Source: JAHIYG01 sp041306075 (GTDB taxonomy: Archaea > Altiarchaeota > Altiarchaeia > IMC4 > SCGC-AAA252-I15). From it: a stretch of 64,000 bases of DNA. The notes under the pieces are model-generated. The model saw only the letters and a program-made list of their open reading frames with translations, did not search any database and was not told where the DNA came from. Below, one piece after another: positions 1 through 8,693 of the stretch (positions are counted from its first letter, which is position 1; each line of letters begins with the position of its first letter). The translations under genes were made by a program, and so were the position numbers. Location: assembly GCA_041306075.1 (NCBI GenBank), contig JBFYKH010000071.1:14983-78982 (forward strand), given 5' to 3'.

Positions 1-2796
1 CCCGCCGCCCATCGCCAGCGCAGGCTTCCCGCCGCCCCCGCCGCCGAGCGCCGCACACAACCGCTTACAAACGTCGCCTGCATCCATGCCGCCGCTTGAG
101 GCGACGACGACGTTGACCCTGTCGCCTCCTATGTTGAGCAGTACCAGTAACCTCCCGGGCTTAGAAACGGCCTTCAAGGCCGCATCGCTCAACGCCTTCA
201 CCGGCAGGCCATGGGTCACATGCTTTACTGTGTCTGATGATGCGAACCTTTCACCAATATCCTTAAGGAGCATGTCCTGTGAGCCTGCCTGGAGCCTCTC
301 CAACGCCTTCCTGTTCTGCCTCCAGGCGTCGAACAGGGAGTTTGCAGACTCGACTAAGCCGCCGCCTGGTTTGTAGGCCGCTGGCGCGCCCCCGAGGGAC
401 TTTATTGTAATGGCGTCCTGGTCGCACTCCAGCATAAACCGCTCGGCGGTCTGCGGCAGCTGCTCCGGCTGGACGCGGAAAACCTGAGCCGCCTCGGCGA
501 CTGCGCCGCCCTTGAATGGGGCCGCGACCTTCATCTTGGCCGACGTCGCAGAGTACATTTCCTCCTCCTTCCCCTCGTCCTTCTCGGATGCGGCGCCTGC
601 CGTGAACTCGAGCCTGACGACGCCGTCCTGTATTCTCTTCGCGGACAGCATCCTTATCCTGCCCGCCTCCCTGGTGTTCCCGAGGTGGGTTCCGCCGCAG
701 GCTTCCGTGTCGATGCCCGGGATGCTGACTATCCTGATACTTGTGCCCGGGACCGCGCCGCCCTGGTACAATCTCATCCCGTACTTCCCCTCGGCCTCGT
801 TCCGCTTCATCCACTTGACTTCGACGGGGCGGGCCTCCGCGACCGTCACGTTGGCCGTGTCCTCTATCCGCTTCAGCTCCTCCTGCGACACGCTCTTATA
901 GTGGGTGATGTCGAGCCTGGACGACTCCTCGCTCTTGTGGGCGCCCGCCTGCCATACGTGGGGGCCGAGCGTCTCCCTCGCCGCCGCGTTCACGATGTGG
1001 GTGGCGGTGTGGTGCTGCATCAGCTGGAACCTTCGTTTGTCGTCGAGCATGCACTCGACCGTCTGCCCGGGCTTAAGGTGCGCGATTTTATCTACCGTGT
1101 GGACGACGACCCTCCCCGCCTTCTCCACATAGGTGACCTTGGAGCCGCCGATTCTGCCGTAGTCCGACTCCTGGCCCCCTCCCTCCGGGTAGAAATAAGT
1201 TCTGTCCAGTATGACCCTGCCGTCGGACGCGTAAAGGACTTTCGCCTCGAAGTCGAGCCTCCCCTGGTCCTCGTAGTAGGCGAGTACCGTGTCCGCAATC
1301 CCCTCCGGGGGGCTGAACCCGGCCTTGGCCTCATCCTCTTGCGCCGCCTTCTCATGTCGCTCCTCCACGAGGCGGTAGAAGTTGTCGGGCACCGGGGCAC
1401 CGGTGAGTTTCCCGACGAGGTCAGGCGATATGCCGTGGCTGTCGTAGAGCTCCACCATCTTCTCCACCGTCATCGACTTCTCCTTCGCGAGGAGCCTCCT
1501 GCCCTTCTCCTGGCCTTCGACGTAACGCTGCCTCTCCACGGCCACGATGTCGTAGAGGCTGCCGGTCTCCTTCAAGTCCGTGTACCACCTCCCGAACTCC
1601 CCTATGTGCTCCTCGAACACCTTCTCCAGCTCTATGTTGAGGCCGAACTCCTCGTTCAGGCTCCAGCACCTCCTCAGGAGCGTCCTCAGGTTGTATCCGC
1701 CGCCGACGTTGGAGGGGAGCGCCCCGTCGTGTATCGCGACGAGCAGGCTCCGGGCGTGGTCCGCTATCGCGTAGAGCGCCCGCATCCTGAACACCCTCTC
1801 CCTGAGCTCGGGGGGCGTGAGACCCAGCTCCTTCGCTATGGAGCCCCACACCGACCCTATGTCGTCGACGTCGTCGATGTTGAGGAGGCCCGCGTAGTGG
1901 CCGAACTTCGCCATGAACTTCCGGTCTGGCTTGACGCCGCTCGCCCGGTACATGTATTCCATCACCTTCGGGAACGTGCTGTCGTAGCTCATCGGGCTGC
2001 CCTGGCTGAACCAGCTCCAGCGCTCCAGGCCCGCGCCCATGTCGATGACCCGGGTACGAAGCTCCCGGGAGCTCCCGTCCGGAAGCACCTGGTACTGCAT
2101 GTACACCTGGTTGCCGAGCTCGAGGCCGCGGCTGAAGAACTCCATGCTCGGGCCGTAGTTGCCGCCGCCGGCCCACACGTCCTCGTGGTAGCATATGTCG
2201 CCGGCCTTGATTCCGAGGCCGGTTGTGAGGAACTCGTGCATCTGGAGTATGCCCTCGTCCTTGAAGTAGACGTGCCGTTCCGGCGTGTTGAAGGTGTGCT
2301 GGCCGACCATGACGAACCCGCTGTAGTGGCGGCCGGTGACGCCGACGGAGTCGATGTCCTGGAACCTGAGGCAGAACTGCGGCTCAAGGACCGCGGGCGC
2401 GGGCGGCTCCACCTCCCCTGCGACGACGTAAGGCTGGAAGTCGTTGATGCCCGCGTTCACGAAGTACAGGTCCTCGTACCAGCGGCAGACGACCGGGTAC
2501 CTGTTGATGGGCACGTAGCCCCATTTGCCGAAGACCTTCACGTACTCGTCCCAAGCCTCCTTGTACTCGAACCTCTTCCTCGTCAGCTTCTCCCCGATGA
2601 ACCTGTAGCCTCCCGAGCACGCCGGCTCGTCGCAGAACTCCCGCTCCACGGAGCTCCAGAATCCGCGGCCGCATTTGCCGCAGACGCGCCGGCTGAACCC
2701 GACGCCCTCCAGGGACTCGGCCGGATAGTACTTCCGGAAGTTCCTGTGGAACTCCGGCTTCATCTGCGCCTTCAGGGCGCGGAAATCAAAGGCCAC
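1..2796 (-). CDS. alaS: alanyl-tRNA synthetase, archaeal type (3' end cut by window edge)
   Basis: Charges tRNA-Ala and edits mischarged Ser/Gly in the cytoplasm. The minus frame is open from the GTG at 2796 to base 1, 932 codons, so only a few C-terminal residues are missing. The N-terminal part carries the archaeal CxxC segment (VCGKCGRGFW, near residue 38) and the class II aminoacylation core. The editing domain zinc residues are visible as HHTATH near residue 593 and CGGTH near 700. The glycine-rich DHHA1/C-Ala tail (GGGGGG, then LAMGGG) runs off the edge. A TATA-like element lies about 25 bp before the GTG. An in-frame ATG 11 codons downstream is an alternative start. It is divergent from the repeat-protein gene at 2859. 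Family identity is certain; the start is probable. Confidence 0.97.
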   Translation of the reverse strand, partial: MAFDFRALKAQMKPEFHRNFRKYYPAESLEGVGFSRRVCGKCGRGFWSSVEREFCDEPACSGGYRFIGEKLTRKRFEYKEAWDEYVKVFGKWGYVPINRYPVVCRWYEDLYFVNAGINDFQPYVVAGEVEPPAPAVLEPQFCLRFQDIDSVGVTGRHYSGFVMVGQHTFNTPERHVYFKDEGILQMHEFLTTGLGIKAGDICYHEDVWAGGGNYGPSMEFFSRGLELGNQVYMQYQVLPDGSSRELRTRVIDMGAGLERWSWFSQGSPMSYDSTFPKVMEYMYRASGVKPDRKFMAKFGHYAGLLNIDDVDDIGSVWGSIAKELGLTPPELRERVFRMRALYAIADHARSLLVAIHDGALPSNVGGGYNLRTLLRRCWSLNEEFGLNIELEKVFEEHIGEFGRWYTDLKETGSLYDIVAVERQRYVEGQEKGRRLLAKEKSMTVEKMVELYDSHGISPDLVGKLTGAPVPDNFYRLVEERHEKAAQEDEAKAGFSPPEGIADTVLAYYEDQGRLDFEAKVLYASDGRVILDRTYFYPEGGGQESDYGRIGGSKVTYVEKAGRVVVHTVDKIAHLKPGQTVECMLDDKRRFQLMQHHTATHIVNAAARETLGPHVWQAGAHKSEESSRLDITHYKSVSQEELKRIEDTANVTVAEARPVEVKWMKRNEAEGKYGMRLYQGGAVPGTSIRIVSIPGIDTEACGGTHLGNTREAGRIRMLSAKRIQDGVVRLEFTAGAASEKDEGKEEEMYSATSAKMKVAAPFKGGAVAEAAQVFRVQPEQLPQTAERFMLECDQDAITIKSLGGAPAAYKPGGGLVESANSLFDAWRQNRKALERLQAGSQDMLLKDIGERFASSDTVKHVTHGLPVKALSDAALKAVSKPGRLLVLLNIGGDRVNVVVASSGGMDAGDVCKRLCAALGGGGGGKPALAMGGG

Positions 2797-2814
2797 CGTA
2801 AATATACGCTCCCG

Positions 2815-2836
2815 CCTCTTAAAACGCTTATAATCC
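2815..2836. promoter_or_regulatory. divergent promoter region alaS / repeat protein
   Basis: Two adjacent AT-rich boxes, TCTTAAAACG (read on the minus strand for alaS) and CTTATAATC (plus strand). Each is about 25-28 bp from its start codon (2796 and 2859). This fits leaderless archaeal TATA promoters placed back to back. Confidence 0.5.
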
Positions 2837-2858
2837 TGCGCCGCCGGATACTTTACCG

Positions 2859-3575
2859 ATGAGCCTGCGCGAATTGAAGCCCCCGCCTCTCCTTGAGCCG
2901 CCGCTTCCGGCGTCTGAATTCGGCTGGACCACGGTCCCGGAGGGTAGTATAGCATCCTTCGCGGAAATGGTGTTGCGCGGGGGGCTCGACTGCGCCAACC
3001 TGGGCGAATGCCACGTCGCCCTGGCGGGATTGGGCCGCCGCCTGGAGGTTCCGGAAAGCCAGTGGGGGACTATGGCGGAGGCGCTCGCCAAGCATCGGAA
3101 GGACGGCAACGCCCTCCTCACCGCATCCCTCCTCTTTTCCATGAATGCTTTAGGCCGGCCCCAGGAGATAACCCAAGATGATACGCGGCTCTTGTGCGCG
3201 GATTTGGACCGCTACCGCGCAAACAAGACGGGCCTGAGGGTAGCGGAGCTCCACTACCGCATGCACGGCATCGGAGTCGGCGTGGAGATTACGCCCGCCG
3301 ACAGAAAGACAATGGTCGACGCGGTAGGCCAATACCGACTAAACGGCGACGGCCTCGGTGTGGCCGCCCAGCACTACTACCTCATGAAGCTCGGCTTCAA
3401 ACAGGAAATCAAAATGCAGGACTGGGCCCTGATGCGCAAGCGCCTCGAAGAGGAGTCCAGGTTCGTTTCCGCGCCTGGATTGGAGCTTGCGTGCATGGTG
3501 TCGGAGCTTGCCAGGGAGGCCGGCGAAACCCGCCCAGCAAACGATATGCCGCCCCTGAAGAGGTTCACGCGATGA
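2859..3575 (+). CDS. lineage-specific helical-repeat protein with MPPLKRFTR tail (paralog 1)
   Basis: I do not recognise a characterised family. The 238-residue protein consists of about four degenerate repeats of roughly 40 residues. The repeat pattern is D..x M...L..YR..G.GL.VA..HY.M..LG...EIT..D, for example around residues 78-118, 119-158 and 159-200. This suggests a TPR/Sel1-like all-helical scaffold. It ends MPPLKRFTR, and the next gene carries the same nonapeptide near its end. There is no signal peptide or membrane segment. The ATG at 2859 has a TATA box about 28 bp upstream. The stop overlaps the next start (ATGA at 3572), so the two paralogs are probably co-translated. Function unknown; a protein-interaction role is inference. 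Confidence 0.75.
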   Translation: MSLRELKPPPLLEPPLPASEFGWTTVPEGSIASFAEMVLRGGLDCANLGECHVALAGLGRRLEVPESQWGTMAEALAKHRKDGNALLTASLLFSMNALGRPQEITQDDTRLLCADLDRYRANKTGLRVAELHYRMHGIGVGVEITPADRKTMVDAVGQYRLNGDGLGVAAQHYYLMKLGFKQEIKMQDWALMRKRLEEESRFVSAPGLELACMVSELAREAGETRPANDMPPLKRFTR

Positions 3576-4312
3576 CGGTCAGAATCGCGCAGCTCAAGGA
3601 GCAGCCTCTCCTGTCTCCGCCCGCGGATAGGCCGGACCTGGCGGTCCCGCGGGACGTGGAGGACGCCATCCTCAAGGGGATAGCGGACTACCGGGGGGCG
3701 AAGGACGGATGGAACGTCATCAGGCTCCACTACTATGCCCTCCGTCTTGGCATACCGACCGTGGTCACCACGGCGGACGAGGAGCTGGCGCGGAAGGAGC
3801 ATCACGAGGTCAGGTACGGAGGAGGGAAGCCGTGGACCACCCACGCCGTAGGCGACTTCTACCTACAGATGAAGGCCATCGGCAGGAAAGCCCCCGTATT
3901 CACCACCGACGAGGAGAGAATGAGGAACACGTTCGACGATGACAGGAAACGCGACGGATACGGCCTCGCGCAGACGCTCTACCAGTTCCATGCGCTAGGC
4001 CTCAAGGAGGAGGCCACTGACGCCGACCGGGAGAAGATGCTGTCCGCGCTCGAGGATGCGCGGCTTAACCTCCGCGGCTGGGGCGTCCTGAGGATGCACT
4101 ACTGGCTGAGGGGGCTTGGCATCAGGGAGGAGATTACCGTGGATGACAAGGCCCTCTTCGAAGGGCGCATAAGGGAGGTCAGGGGCAAGGATAGCGTCCT
4201 CATGCTTGCCGAGGCCTACTGCCTGCGGCATGAGCTACTGTCGGACAAGGGCGCGAAGAATCCAGCCGAGACGTCGATGCCGCCCCTGAAGCGTTTCACT
4301 CGCTTTTCCTGA
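3572..4312 (+). CDS. lineage-specific helical-repeat protein with MPPLKRFTR tail (paralog 2)
   Basis: 246 residues, paralogous to the upstream gene. About five roughly 40-residue repeats are visible, for example YRGAKDGWNVIRLHYYALRL and ARLNLRGWGVLRMHYWLRGL, usually followed by GI..E.T..D. The C terminus reads MPPLKRFTRFS, two residues beyond the nonapeptide shared with paralog 1. The frame is open further upstream, but the ATG at 3572 gives a 4-bp ATGA overlap with the preceding stop and is the natural start. The 3' end overlaps the convergent pstB stop by 17 bp. No catalytic motif is visible. A third, more diverged member lies at 42705-43661. Confidence 0.75.
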   Translation: MTVRIAQLKEQPLLSPPADRPDLAVPRDVEDAILKGIADYRGAKDGWNVIRLHYYALRLGIPTVVTTADEELARKEHHEVRYGGGKPWTTHAVGDFYLQMKAIGRKAPVFTTDEERMRNTFDDDRKRDGYGLAQTLYQFHALGLKEEATDADREKMLSALEDARLNLRGWGVLRMHYWLRGLGIREEITVDDKALFEGRIREVRGKDSVLMLAEAYCLRHELLSDKGAKNPAETSMPPLKRFTRFS

Positions 4313-5291
4313 CGACTATCTCCCAGTCGTGCTCGGAGAGCTGCCTCCTGTGTATTATCTTGTGGCCGTCGGTCTCCAGGCCGCGGGGTATGTCCTTGAG
4401 CGCCTCCCTGGTGTTGACGACCACCCTCAGGACCTGCTCTATGCGGAGGCCGTCGATGGCCTCCTTCACCTTCAGGAAGTCGACGGGGGTGCCGTATTCC
4501 CTGAGGTCCAGTTCCCGGTCGACGGTGTAGTCCTCGTAGTATTCGCCCTTGATGTACGCCTTCGTCCTCTCGTGCTTAGGGTTGTGGAAGAGCTCCTTGG
4601 CGGGGCCGTGCTCGATGAGGCTGCCAAGGTACAGGTATATGACGTGGTCTGCGAGCCTCTTGGCCTGGTGTATGTTGTGGGTGCTCATGATTATCGTGTA
4701 GTCGCGGCCGAGCCTCATAATCTGGTCCTCTATCTTCCTCGACGACACGGGGTCGAGCGCGCTCGTCGCCTCGTCGCACAAGAGCACCTTCGGCTTGACG
4801 GCGAGGAGCCTCGCCAGGCTGAGCCGCTGCTGCTGGCCTATCGACAGCCTCGCCGCCGGCTCCCCGAGCCTGTTCTTGAGCTCGTCCCACAGCGCCGCGT
4901 TTACCAGGCTCTCTTTGACTAACCCGTCCAGGACGGCCTTGTCGCCCTCGCCGTGTATCCTCGGGCCGTATGCGACGTTGTCGTATATGGACATCGGCAG
5001 CGGGGAGGGCTTCTGCGTTATCATCCCCACCTTCGTCCTCAGCTCGGTCACGTCCACGGAGTCCTCGAGTATGTTCTCCCCCTCAAACATTATCCGCCCC
5101 CTCGCCTTCAGGCCCTCGTTGAAGTCTATGAACCTGTTGAAGCAGCGAAGGAAAATCGTCTTGCCCGAGCCGGAGGGCCCTATTACGCACACAATCTTCC
5201 GCTCAGGTATCTCGAGGCTGATGTCCTTCAGGAGCACCCCCTCCCTCGCGCTGACGGAGAGGCCTTCGACCCGTATTATCTCGCCGGTCAT
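4296..5291 (-). CDS. pstB: phosphate ABC transporter ATPase with C-terminal TusA-like domain
   Basis: ATPase of the high-affinity phosphate importer, acting on the cytoplasmic side of PstC/PstA. Walker A GPSGSGKT is at residues 38-45, the signature is LSIGQQQRL, Walker B is VLLCDEATSALDP, and the switch His is in MSTHNIHQ. The ATPase core ends near residue 245. Residues about 255-331 form an extra domain whose pattern (RELDLREYGTP, then a helix, VLRVVVNTREALKDIP, and a final strand) matches TusA/SirA folds, but the catalytic Cys of the CPxP motif is replaced (YGTPVD). PstB proteins are usually about 250-270 residues, so the tail is additional. The ATG at 5291 overlaps the pstA stop by 4 bp; it is the last gene of pstSCAB. 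No phoU is seen. Confidence 0.95.
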   Translation of the reverse strand: MTGEIIRVEGLSVSAREGVLLKDISLEIPERKIVCVIGPSGSGKTIFLRCFNRFIDFNEGLKARGRIMFEGENILEDSVDVTELRTKVGMITQKPSPLPMSIYDNVAYGPRIHGEGDKAVLDGLVKESLVNAALWDELKNRLGEPAARLSIGQQQRLSLARLLAVKPKVLLCDEATSALDPVSSRKIEDQIMRLGRDYTIIMSTHNIHQAKRLADHVIYLYLGSLIEHGPAKELFHNPKHERTKAYIKGEYYEDYTVDRELDLREYGTPVDFLKVKEAIDGLRIEQVLRVVVNTREALKDIPRGLETDGHKIIHRRQLSEHDWEIVVRKSE

Positions 5292-6139
5292 ACTACCCTG
5301 TTCCTCCTCGACGCCCTACCGAGCATCCTCGCGGCTGACGTTAGTACTAGTATGACGGCCAATAAAATCACGGCGGAGGCGTAGGCCCTCTCCTGCACCC
5401 CCTGGAAGGGGGTTCCGAACTGGAAGAATATGGCGAGGGGCAGGGACGCGGCCGGCTCCATGAGGGACGTCGGAATCTTGTCGGTGTATCCGGCGGTGAA
5501 GAGGATGGATGCGGCGTCGCCTATCCCCCGGCCGAACGCGATGATGACGCCCGTCAATATCCCGGGCGCCGCCTGCCTGAGCGTCACCGACCAGGTGGTC
5601 TCGAACCTCGTGGCGCCCACGGCATACGACACCTCCTTCAGCTCCTGCGGCACGGTCTGCAGTATCTCGTCTATGGAGCGCGTCATGATGGGGAAGACGA
5701 CGAAGGCGAGCGATATTATGCCCCCGAGGAGCGAAGCCCTCAGGCCGACGGAAAGCATGATGATGAAGCCGAAGGCGCCGTAGACTATGGACGGCACCCC
5801 CCATAGTATGTCCAGGACGAGCCTCACAGCCTCCGCCCACCTGCCGCCCCCGCTGTATTCCCTCTGGAGGAAAAGCGCGGTCGGCAGGCTCATCACGAAG
5901 GCGAGGGCCGTCCCCCCGGCCGCCAGGTATATCGAGCCGACTATCGCGTTCAGGACCCCTCCCCCGCCGCCCAGGTAGAACCCGCTCCTCGGGGTCTCAG
6001 TCACCATCTCGACGCTGAGCGCGGGCAGGCCCTTCAGGAGGACGGCGGCAATCATCGCCAGGAGGCATAGGAGGACCAGGCTCACGGACAGGAGCCCCGC
6101 GGCCTTGAACGCCTCCTCATTGAGCCTCCTCCACTCCAT
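5288..6139 (-). CDS. pstA: phosphate ABC transporter permease PstA
   Basis: Second membrane subunit of the Pst importer, 283 residues with about six transmembrane segments. The permease cytoplasmic coupling motif is present around residues 190-225 (EVSYAVGATRFETTWSVTLR then PGILTGVIIAFGRGIGDAA), typical of PstA/PstC. The frame is open far upstream through pstC in another register, so the start was set at the ATG at 6139, whose first base overlaps the pstC stop (TGATG). It ends overlapping the pstB ATG. The tight overlaps indicate translational coupling within a single pst operon. Confidence 0.95.
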   Translation of the reverse strand: MEWRRLNEEAFKAAGLLSVSLVLLCLLAMIAAVLLKGLPALSVEMVTETPRSGFYLGGGGGVLNAIVGSIYLAAGGTALAFVMSLPTALFLQREYSGGGRWAEAVRLVLDILWGVPSIVYGAFGFIIMLSVGLRASLLGGIISLAFVVFPIMTRSIDEILQTVPQELKEVSYAVGATRFETTWSVTLRQAAPGILTGVIIAFGRGIGDAASILFTAGYTDKIPTSLMEPAASLPLAIFFQFGTPFQGVQERAYASAVILLAVILVLTSAARMLGRASRRNRVV

Positions 6140-7032
6140 CAGTACGCCTCCGCCTTCATCCTCATGAGCAATGCCCTTCCTACCGCGTCGAACGCGACGA
6201 CTATGACGAGGAGCAGGAGCGCCGCGAACATCATCGCGGACTCGAAGTCGGGAATCGACATCATCTCCCCGTAGTTGTTGGCTATCAGCGCGGTTAGCGG
6301 GTAGACCGGGTCGAAAGGGCTCGTCGCGTGCATCGCGACGTTGCCCACCACCATGAGGACCGCCATCGTCTCCCCGAAGGCGCGGCTGAAGCCGAGTATG
6401 ACTGCGGACATGATTCCCGGCGATGCCTTCCGGAGCACAACCCTCCCGACGGTCTGCAATCTCGTGGCCCCCAGGGCGAAGGACGCCTCCCTGAGGTCCT
6501 GCGGGACGGACGCTATTATCTCCTCCATTATGGAGAGCATTATCGGCACGACCATCACCGACAAGACCAGCGCCCCGCTCAGTATGCAGTAGCCAGACGT
6601 TTCGTACCCGAACGCGGGCGCGAGGTAGTCCCTCACGAACGGCACGATGAACAGCACTCCCCAGAGGCCGAAGATGACCGACGGTATGCCGGCTAGCGTG
6701 TCGATGCCGGACTTCACCAGGGAGCGGAACCTGCCGCCGGCATACTCCGCGAGGTATATCGCGCTCATCAGGCAGAGGGGCACGGAGAACAACATTGTGA
6801 CGAGGGTCACGAGGAGCGTGCCTGTGATGAAAGGGTAGAACCCGAAGACCCCCCTGGACGGCTTCCACTCGGACGAGAAGAGGAGCTGGGACGGCGTCTC
6901 CAGGGAGAGTATGAGCCCGGACTTCAGGAGGAGGCCGAGCGTTATCAAAGCCAGTATGCTCACGGCGGCCAGCGCGAATATCCGGGTGGCCGCCCCGGCG
7001 GCCCTGTCGACCAGTATGCTCCTCTTCCTCAT
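6139..7032 (-). CDS. pstC: phosphate ABC transporter permease PstC
   Basis: First membrane subunit of the phosphate importer, 297 residues with about six transmembrane segments. Family motifs include FYPFITGTLLVT, the coupling segment EASFALGATRLQTVGRVVLR and GFSRAFGETMAVLMVVGNV. The ATG at 7032 overlaps the pstS stop by 4 bp (ATGA), which decides the start over longer in-frame extensions. It pairs with PstA to form the translocation pore. Confidence 0.95.
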   Translation of the reverse strand: MRKRSILVDRAAGAATRIFALAAVSILALITLGLLLKSGLILSLETPSQLLFSSEWKPSRGVFGFYPFITGTLLVTLVTMLFSVPLCLMSAIYLAEYAGGRFRSLVKSGIDTLAGIPSVIFGLWGVLFIVPFVRDYLAPAFGYETSGYCILSGALVLSVMVVPIMLSIMEEIIASVPQDLREASFALGATRLQTVGRVVLRKASPGIMSAVILGFSRAFGETMAVLMVVGNVAMHATSPFDPVYPLTALIANNYGEMMSIPDFESAMMFAALLLLVIVVAFDAVGRALLMRMKAEAY

Positions 7033-7976
7033 CTGAGCTTCTCCGCCTCGGCGGCTATGGCGTCGCCCTTCAGCGGTATGTATCCGGCCGGCAGGACATG
7101 GCTTTGCCCCCCCGTCAGAATCCACGCGATGAAGTCCCGGGTCGCCCCCTCAGGTTTCCCGAGGGTGACGATGTACAGGTCCCGGGCCGGCGGGGACGGA
7201 AACACCCCGTCGGCTATGGCCTTGACGACGTCCGCCTTGTCCGAGTAGAAGTCCTCGTCAGCCGAGACGACTCCGTCGGAATCCAGGTCCAGGGGCACTA
7301 TCATCAGATTGCCCACCGGCTTCCCGGTCCTGTCGTCGTAGGCGAAGTTGAGGTTGTTGAATCCCATCCCCCTGACGTCCCTTGACACCGCCTCGGCGAT
7401 GCCCGGGTCGGCGTTGACCCCGACGCCCACCAGGTCCTCCTGCTTGACGCCGAGGTATTTACCCCAGACCTCCGCGGCGCCGCATGAATCCGAGCGCACA
7501 TAGACTGAAATCCTGTCCTTCACGTCCGGCCTGCCGGAGAGCATACCCCATTCGGCGACGCCGCCGGTGACGAACACGCCCTTGAACTCCTCAGCCTTTA
7601 CGCCGCGCCTGGCGATGTCCGCCGCCACGGGGTTGCCCCGGTTCATGGTCGGGAGGACTGCGTCCTTGGCGACCGCGATGGGGTAGGCGCCCTTGCCGGT
7701 CTCGGACTCGTCGATGTCCCTCGACACCATCCCGATGTCCACGAGGCCGCCGAGCGCGTCCGCCATCCCCTTGCCCGCGCCGCCGGCGTTGACTTCGATG
7801 CTCACGCCGGGGTTCGCCTTCTGGTACTCGTCAGCCCACTTCACCATCAGGGGATACAGGGCCCACGCGCCAGAGACCCTCACGGTCTCCTTCGGCTCGG
7901 CCCCGCCGCCTGAAAGGAAGAGGGCGGCCCCGAAAGTCAAGACAACGCACACTGCCAGGATAATCTTCCAGTCCAT
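7029..7976 (-). CDS. pstS: phosphate-binding protein PstS
   Basis: Extracellular phosphate receptor of the Pst importer, 315 residues. An uncleaved or signal-anchor hydrophobic segment covers residues 4-22; there is no lipobox cysteine. Phosphate-binding patterns include VSGAWALYPLMVKW, the Ser/Gly loop NAGGAGKGM and VDIGMVSRDI. Near residue 220 is LDLDSDGVVSADEDF, which matches the 12-position EF-hand-like calcium loop (D-x-D-x-D-G...E). The ATG at 7976 has a TATA-like AACTTAAAAC about 27 bp upstream, so it is probably leaderless. First gene of pstSCAB and divergent from the pilin gene. Confidence 0.94.
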   Translation of the reverse strand: MDWKIILAVCVVLTFGAALFLSGGGAEPKETVRVSGAWALYPLMVKWADEYQKANPGVSIEVNAGGAGKGMADALGGLVDIGMVSRDIDESETGKGAYPIAVAKDAVLPTMNRGNPVAADIARRGVKAEEFKGVFVTGGVAEWGMLSGRPDVKDRISVYVRSDSCGAAEVWGKYLGVKQEDLVGVGVNADPGIAEAVSRDVRGMGFNNLNFAYDDRTGKPVGNLMIVPLDLDSDGVVSADEDFYSDKADVVKAIADGVFPSPPARDLYIVTLGKPEGATRDFIAWILTGGQSHVLPAGYIPLKGDAIAAEAEKLR

Positions 7977-7998
7977 ACACTATACAATCGTCCGCCTA

Positions 7999-8020
7999 AC
8001 TTAAAACAGCATATTATTTA
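7999..8020. promoter_or_regulatory. divergent promoters pstS / pilin-like gene
   Basis: Two neighbouring AT-rich boxes: one centred near 8003 (27 bp from the pstS ATG, minus strand) and ATATTATTTA centred near 8015 (27 bp from the pilin ATG, plus strand). The geometry fits two leaderless transcripts. No phosphate-responsive operator could be recognised. Confidence 0.5.
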
Positions 8021-8041
8021 CCCGAATTCCCCATTTATCTC

Positions 8042-8680
8042 ATGGTGTTCGGGAGGCGCGGCCAAGGCGGCATGGAGTACATGGGCTCATACGGCTGGGC
8101 CGTACTCGTCGTAATCGTGGTGGGGATAGCCATGTACTCCTTCGGGATACTGAACTGGAATCCCGTGGCTTCGCCGACATCCTCCGGCTTCATGGAGCTT
8201 ATGCCTTTCCTGCCGACCGCGCAGATACGGGACCATGTTTGGAACGACGGAGCGGCGGACTACAACGGCTTCATGGTGCAGTTCGTGAACGCGGGCGGCG
8301 CAGCAGTCAGGATAACCGACATCATCGCCGAGGTCAACAGCGGGACCTGCGACTTCCAGGAGGTCCTTATCGAGCCCAACGTCGTGGTGATGCCCCAGTC
8401 GATTTTCGGCCCTAACAACTGTTTCACGGTGACGGGCGGCGTATGGGCGCTGTGCACATCCGTCCAGGACAGCATGGTCTCCAAGGACGAGTCTTTCAGG
8501 GTGCTCACAATGACCCAGGACGGGGCTGGGGGCGTGACGCCGTGCGAGCATATATCTGTCAGCGGAAAATACGAGGTCGAACTCCAGATAGGATACGGGT
8601 TGTCCGTCGGCGATATGGGCGTGAACACCGCGGACAAATACAGTTCGGGCAAGATAATACTCTCCGGCACATCGAAGTAA
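8042..8680 (+). CDS. type IV pilin-like protein (class III signal peptide)
   Basis: 212 residues. The N terminus has short basic residues, a GQGGMEYMG segment and one hydrophobic helix (residues about 18-38). This is the archaeal class III signal peptide pattern (cleavage before Q, then xxxE at +5) processed by an EppA/PibD-type peptidase. The remaining residues form a soluble, probably beta-rich head with several cysteines (C101, C127, C139 region) that could form disulfides. It is likely a surface pilin or pseudopilin. No pilus ATPase, platform protein or prepilin peptidase is nearby, so the assembly system must lie elsewhere. The TATA box 27 bp upstream supports the ATG at 8042. Confidence 0.8.
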   Translation: MVFGRRGQGGMEYMGSYGWAVLVVIVVGIAMYSFGILNWNPVASPTSSGFMELMPFLPTAQIRDHVWNDGAADYNGFMVQFVNAGGAAVRITDIIAEVNSGTCDFQEVLIEPNVVVMPQSIFGPNNCFTVTGGVWALCTSVQDSMVSKDESFRVLTMTQDGAGGVTPCEHISVSGKYEVELQIGYGLSVGDMGVNTADKYSSGKIILSGTSK

Positions 8681-8693
8681 ACACGGTGAAACA

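Noticed and set aside
685..2862. Long open plus-strand frame of 725 codons antisense to alaS
   Set aside because: The minus strand encodes an unmistakable AlaRS; the plus frame is Arg/Val/Leu/Pro-rich low-information sequence, a GC-rich shadow.
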